Positions 5,826-7,569 of a DNA stretch of 7,569 nucleotides are shown in pieces. Numbering within the stretch: position 1 is the first letter of the stretch; each line of letters starts with the position of its first letter. Source of the stretch: Kiritimatiellia bacterium (GTDB taxonomy: Bacteria; Verrucomicrobiota; Kiritimatiellia; JAAZAB01); NCBI GenBank assembly GCA_018400335.1, contig JAGYMT010000069.1, positions 1 through 7,569 on the forward strand. The letters run 5' to 3'. A program made the position numbers and the translations under genes. Under the pieces are notes generated by a model. It searched no databases. It was not told the origin of the DNA and saw only the letters and a program-made list of their open reading frames with translations.

Positions 5826-6857
5826 ATGAGCCTTATGCCCCGCGAGCCATCCAAAGAGCGATACCTTCGTGCTGTTGCGCGTCGAAACGAGGGTGAAATC
5901 CCATTTCAGGAGAACCAGGTGGACATCGTGCACGTCAACAGACTCCTGGGGCGCGATTACCCGCTCTCAATGCGCAGCTATGAGATCTCTTTCGAAGATC
6001 AGCTCGAACTGACCCTTCAACTTGGGAATGATATGGTCTATGTGACTTCGCTATGGGAGCTGGGACGCAAGGTCACCATAGATGACAATGGGCGGAAACA
6101 CTATGTCGATGGGCTAATAAAGAACCCAAAAACGCTTCAAGGCATGATGGTCGAGCCCGACCTGGGCGAATTCGAACGGCGCATTGATGGCATTCTTGCT
6201 TGCACAGCCGAAAACAGGCTCGGCGTTATTGTTGGAGTGAATCATCCGCCGAAGTTGGTCACGGTTGCCATGGGCTATCAGGACTACATGATCGCCTTGT
6301 TTGATGATCCGGAATTCATTCGAGAATTTCAGGAGCGATGTGCAGCATACACGCGCCGCGAACTCGATATGGTGTTGTCCAAGCCCATTGACGTCGTCCA
6401 AATTCCTGCCGATATCTGCATGAATAGCGGGCCCATGTACTCGATGGACGTGTTGGAAACGTACGAGTTTCCGCATCTTCGGTACGCGATCCAACGTTCC
6501 AAAGATGCCGGCAAAGTAACCATCCTGCACGTAGACGGTTGCATTGCTGACCTGATGCCAAACTTCATCGAGATGGGCGTAGACATCCTCAACCCCATTG
6601 AGCCTTCGGACAAGCAGGACATCGTTAGCCTCAAGCGCCAGTACGGGGATAGAGTGGCATTCCAGGGAAACCTCGATGTGAGTTCCGTGTTGGCCGTCAT
6701 GACCCCCGAGGGAGTCCGCGAGAAATCCGACGTACTGGTCCGGGCCATGGCTCCCGGAGGCGGGTTTGTCCTCGCATCAAGCCACGATATAGGCGCGAAC
6801 ATTCCGTGGGAAAACGTCATCGCCATGCGGGACGCAGCAATGGCGTTTCGCATGTAG
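5826..6857 (+). CDS. uroporphyrinogen decarboxylase (URO-D) superfamily protein, not HemE
   Basis: This complete 343-residue soluble protein has the URO-D TIM-barrel fold, shared by heme-pathway HemE and by cobalamin-dependent methyltransferases such as MtaA and CmuA. Visible marks are ILHVDGCIADLMPNFIEMGV (about 233-252) leading to DILNPIEP, then FQGNLDV (279-285) and GGGFVLASSHDIGANIPWEN (311-330). The HemE N-terminal RPxWxMRQAGR signature is absent, so it is not the heme enzyme. In MtaA-type proteins zinc is held by HxC. Here the same place reads H235-V-D-G-C239, so classical zinc-thiol methyl transfer is uncertain. A good ribosome site (GAGAGGGAAG) precedes ATG 5826; ATG 5835 is an alternative. 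No corrinoid protein or methyltransferase partner is nearby. In PVC-group bacteria such orphan paralogues are numerous, and their substrates are unknown. The fold assignment is firm and the reaction is not. Confidence 0.85.
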   Translation: MSLMPREPSKERYLRAVARRNEGEIPFQENQVDIVHVNRLLGRDYPLSMRSYEISFEDQLELTLQLGNDMVYVTSLWELGRKVTIDDNGRKHYVDGLIKNPKTLQGMMVEPDLGEFERRIDGILACTAENRLGVIVGVNHPPKLVTVAMGYQDYMIALFDDPEFIREFQERCAAYTRRELDMVLSKPIDVVQIPADICMNSGPMYSMDVLETYEFPHLRYAIQRSKDAGKVTILHVDGCIADLMPNFIEMGVDILNPIEPSDKQDIVSLKRQYGDRVAFQGNLDVSSVLAVMTPEGVREKSDVLVRAMAPGGGFVLASSHDIGANIPWENVIAMRDAAMAFRM

Positions 6858-6885
6858 ATCTCTCCTGACACATGATCCGGGTGTT

Positions 6886-6912
6886 GCACGACAGACAACC
6901 GACCGGTCGTGC
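6886..6912 (+). terminator. hairpin after the URO-D-family gene
   Basis: GCACGAC (6886-6892) pairs perfectly with GTCGTGC (6906-6912) over a 13-base loop, 28 bp after the stop. It overlaps a 10-bp palindrome, CGACCGGTCG (6900-6909). No T-tract follows. It also overlaps the first codons of the RhuM-like remnant, so it may be chance. Confidence 0.25.
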
Positions 6913-7121
6913 TGACGCTGAACGAAGATGAGTGCACAATGCGCAGTTTGACGCGGAAACCGCCTGGCTATCCCTTGATCAAATAGCAGAGCTGTTTGGC
7001 CGGGACAAATCGACCATTTCCCGACACATAAAAAATGTATTTACAGAGGGTGAATTACAACAAGAGACAGTTGGAAAAGAAGGCCAAAGAAGAGAGCCGG
7101 AAAAAGGGAGGCGGGGCATGA
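6909..7121 (+). pseudogene. RhuM-family (virulence protein RhuM-like) remnant, frameshifted and internally deleted
   Basis: FDAETAWLSLDQIAELFGRD followed by KSTISRHIKNVFTEGEL (about 6947-7057) is the unmistakable start of RhuM-type DNA-binding proteins, which often sit inside type I restriction-modification operons. The expected N-terminal lead-in, VVLTLNEDE, is present just upstream (6906-6932) but in another frame, so about one base is missing near 6945. After GELQQETV the usual ~250 residues are gone. A different frame then gives YNKRQLEKKAKEESRKKGGGA and stops at TGA 7119-7121, which looks like the natural end of the same or a neighbouring gene. A GTG-started frame at 6932-7183 spans the core but reads through unrelated sequence. 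The gene is non-functional as it stands. Confidence 0.7.
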
Positions 7122-7337
7122 GTGCTGGCGTGGATGCCACTGGGGCTGGTAACCAGAATCAAAACAGGCGCTGCTGTAAATAAGCAGAAGATCGCAGAAA
7201 ATCCAGGCGACTACCCTGTCATCAACAGCGGCCTAGAACCATTGGGATTTACAGATGAATGGAACACCGATAACGACTCTATCGGCATAACAAGTCGAGG
7301 AGCTGGCGTGGGATACATTACTTTGCAGGAAGGGATG
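7118..7337 (+). pseudogene. hsdS: type I restriction-modification specificity subunit (HsdS) fragment
   Basis: HsdS recognises the DNA target for a type I methylase/nuclease complex. WMPLGLVTRIKTGAAVNKQK followed by IAENPGDYPVINSGLEP and IGITSRGAGVGYIT (7131-7330) matches the start of the first target-recognition domain of many HsdS proteins. The natural start seems to be ATG 7118, overlapping the upstream TGA as ATGA, typical of operon coupling. The codons MSAG are in frame with that ATG, but WMPLG is shifted, so two bases are missing (or one added) near 7130. Homology stops near 7335, where FRGN-type sequence would follow. The remaining ~350 residues, including the second recognition domain, are absent. 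The frame runs on from GTG 7122 to TGA 7475 through unrelated residues. No hsdM or hsdR is in the window. Confidence 0.75.
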
Positions 7338-7569
7338 CCCCGTTGCTTCGCGGTCCTGTCAGAACTCCGTCCTATGACACGGCAACTTAGGAATACCATG
7401 CCTGGGGCAGGGTGCGAATGCCGAACATCAGGCCGGGACCATACCGGCTACCGCGGGAAGGTCAGCCTGGAATGACGCTGATTGGCTTTAAGCAACTACT
7501 GGGAATTTCTCCCATATAATTATATTGCATCCTTGTTTGTGTGAAGGTAGATTCTCTCCATGATACGTT
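7338..7569. other. unassigned 3' stretch, no gene recognised
   Basis: Both strands were read and no known family was found. The hsdS frame continues to TGA 7473-7475 with low-complexity, Arg/Cys-rich sequence that looks non-coding. Near the end there is a perfect -10-like hexamer TATAAT (7515-7520) in AT-rich sequence without a matching -35, preceded by a small GGGA/TCCC inverted repeat (7501-7513). An ATG at 7560 could open a gene beyond the window, but its upstream ribosome site is poor. Confidence 0.4.

Noticed and set aside
6900..6909. Perfect palindrome CGACCGGTCG as an operator
   Set aside because: It is only 10 bp, overlaps another stem and the decayed RhuM start, and has no second copy nearby; chance is adequate.
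6329..6937. A 202-residue minus-strand frame opposite the URO-D-family gene
   Set aside because: It mirrors the codons of a well-supported gene; its Ser/Met/Arg-rich translation has no recognisable motif.

Overview
The window is a bacterial chromosomal fragment, probably from an environmental or gut bacterium of the Planctomycetota-Verrucomicrobiota-Lentisphaerota type. That placement is inferred from three things: a very long GH106-like glycoside hydrolase, a divergent uroporphyrinogen-decarboxylase-family protein, and an intergenic TGGAA-type tandem repeat. No rRNA, tRNA or CRISPR array is visible, so the taxonomy stays tentative.

Layout, left to right. (a) 1-462 (+) is the C-terminal part of a PlsC-type acyltransferase cut by the window edge. 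(b) 463-601 is a convergent spacer holding a 16-bp tandem repeat and a hairpin. (c) 602-3613 (-) is a complete ~1003-residue GH106-like glycoside hydrolase. Its upstream region carries a perfect 15-bp inverted repeat and further copies of the same core, which look like operator sites. (d) 3785-5035 is a gene graveyard: short direct repeats, the first ~25 codons of an IS30-like transposase, a 17-bp tandem duplication, the ATPase domain of an ABC exporter without its membrane domain (+), and the C-terminal end of a WYL-domain regulator (-). The last two genes converge and both lack their 5' parts. (e) 5122-5733 (+) is an intact MarC-family membrane protein. (f) 5753-5789 is a strong hairpin. (g) 5826-6857 (+) is an intact URO-D-superfamily protein. 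(h) 6909-7337 (+) is a decayed type I restriction-modification segment: a RhuM-like fragment followed by the start of an hsdS specificity gene, with at least three lesions. (i) 7338-7569 has no recognisable gene.

Three genes look complete and functional: the glycoside hydrolase, marC and the URO-D-family protein. They share no evident pathway. The rest reads as accessory DNA in decay, with traces of an insertion sequence and of defence genes. I see no convincing new multi-gene system. The most unusual structures are the ~1-kb ABC/WYL fragment with both genes missing their 5' ends, bounded by IS30-like sequence, the cluster of short duplications at its left edge, and the candidate operator array upstream of the glycoside hydrolase.
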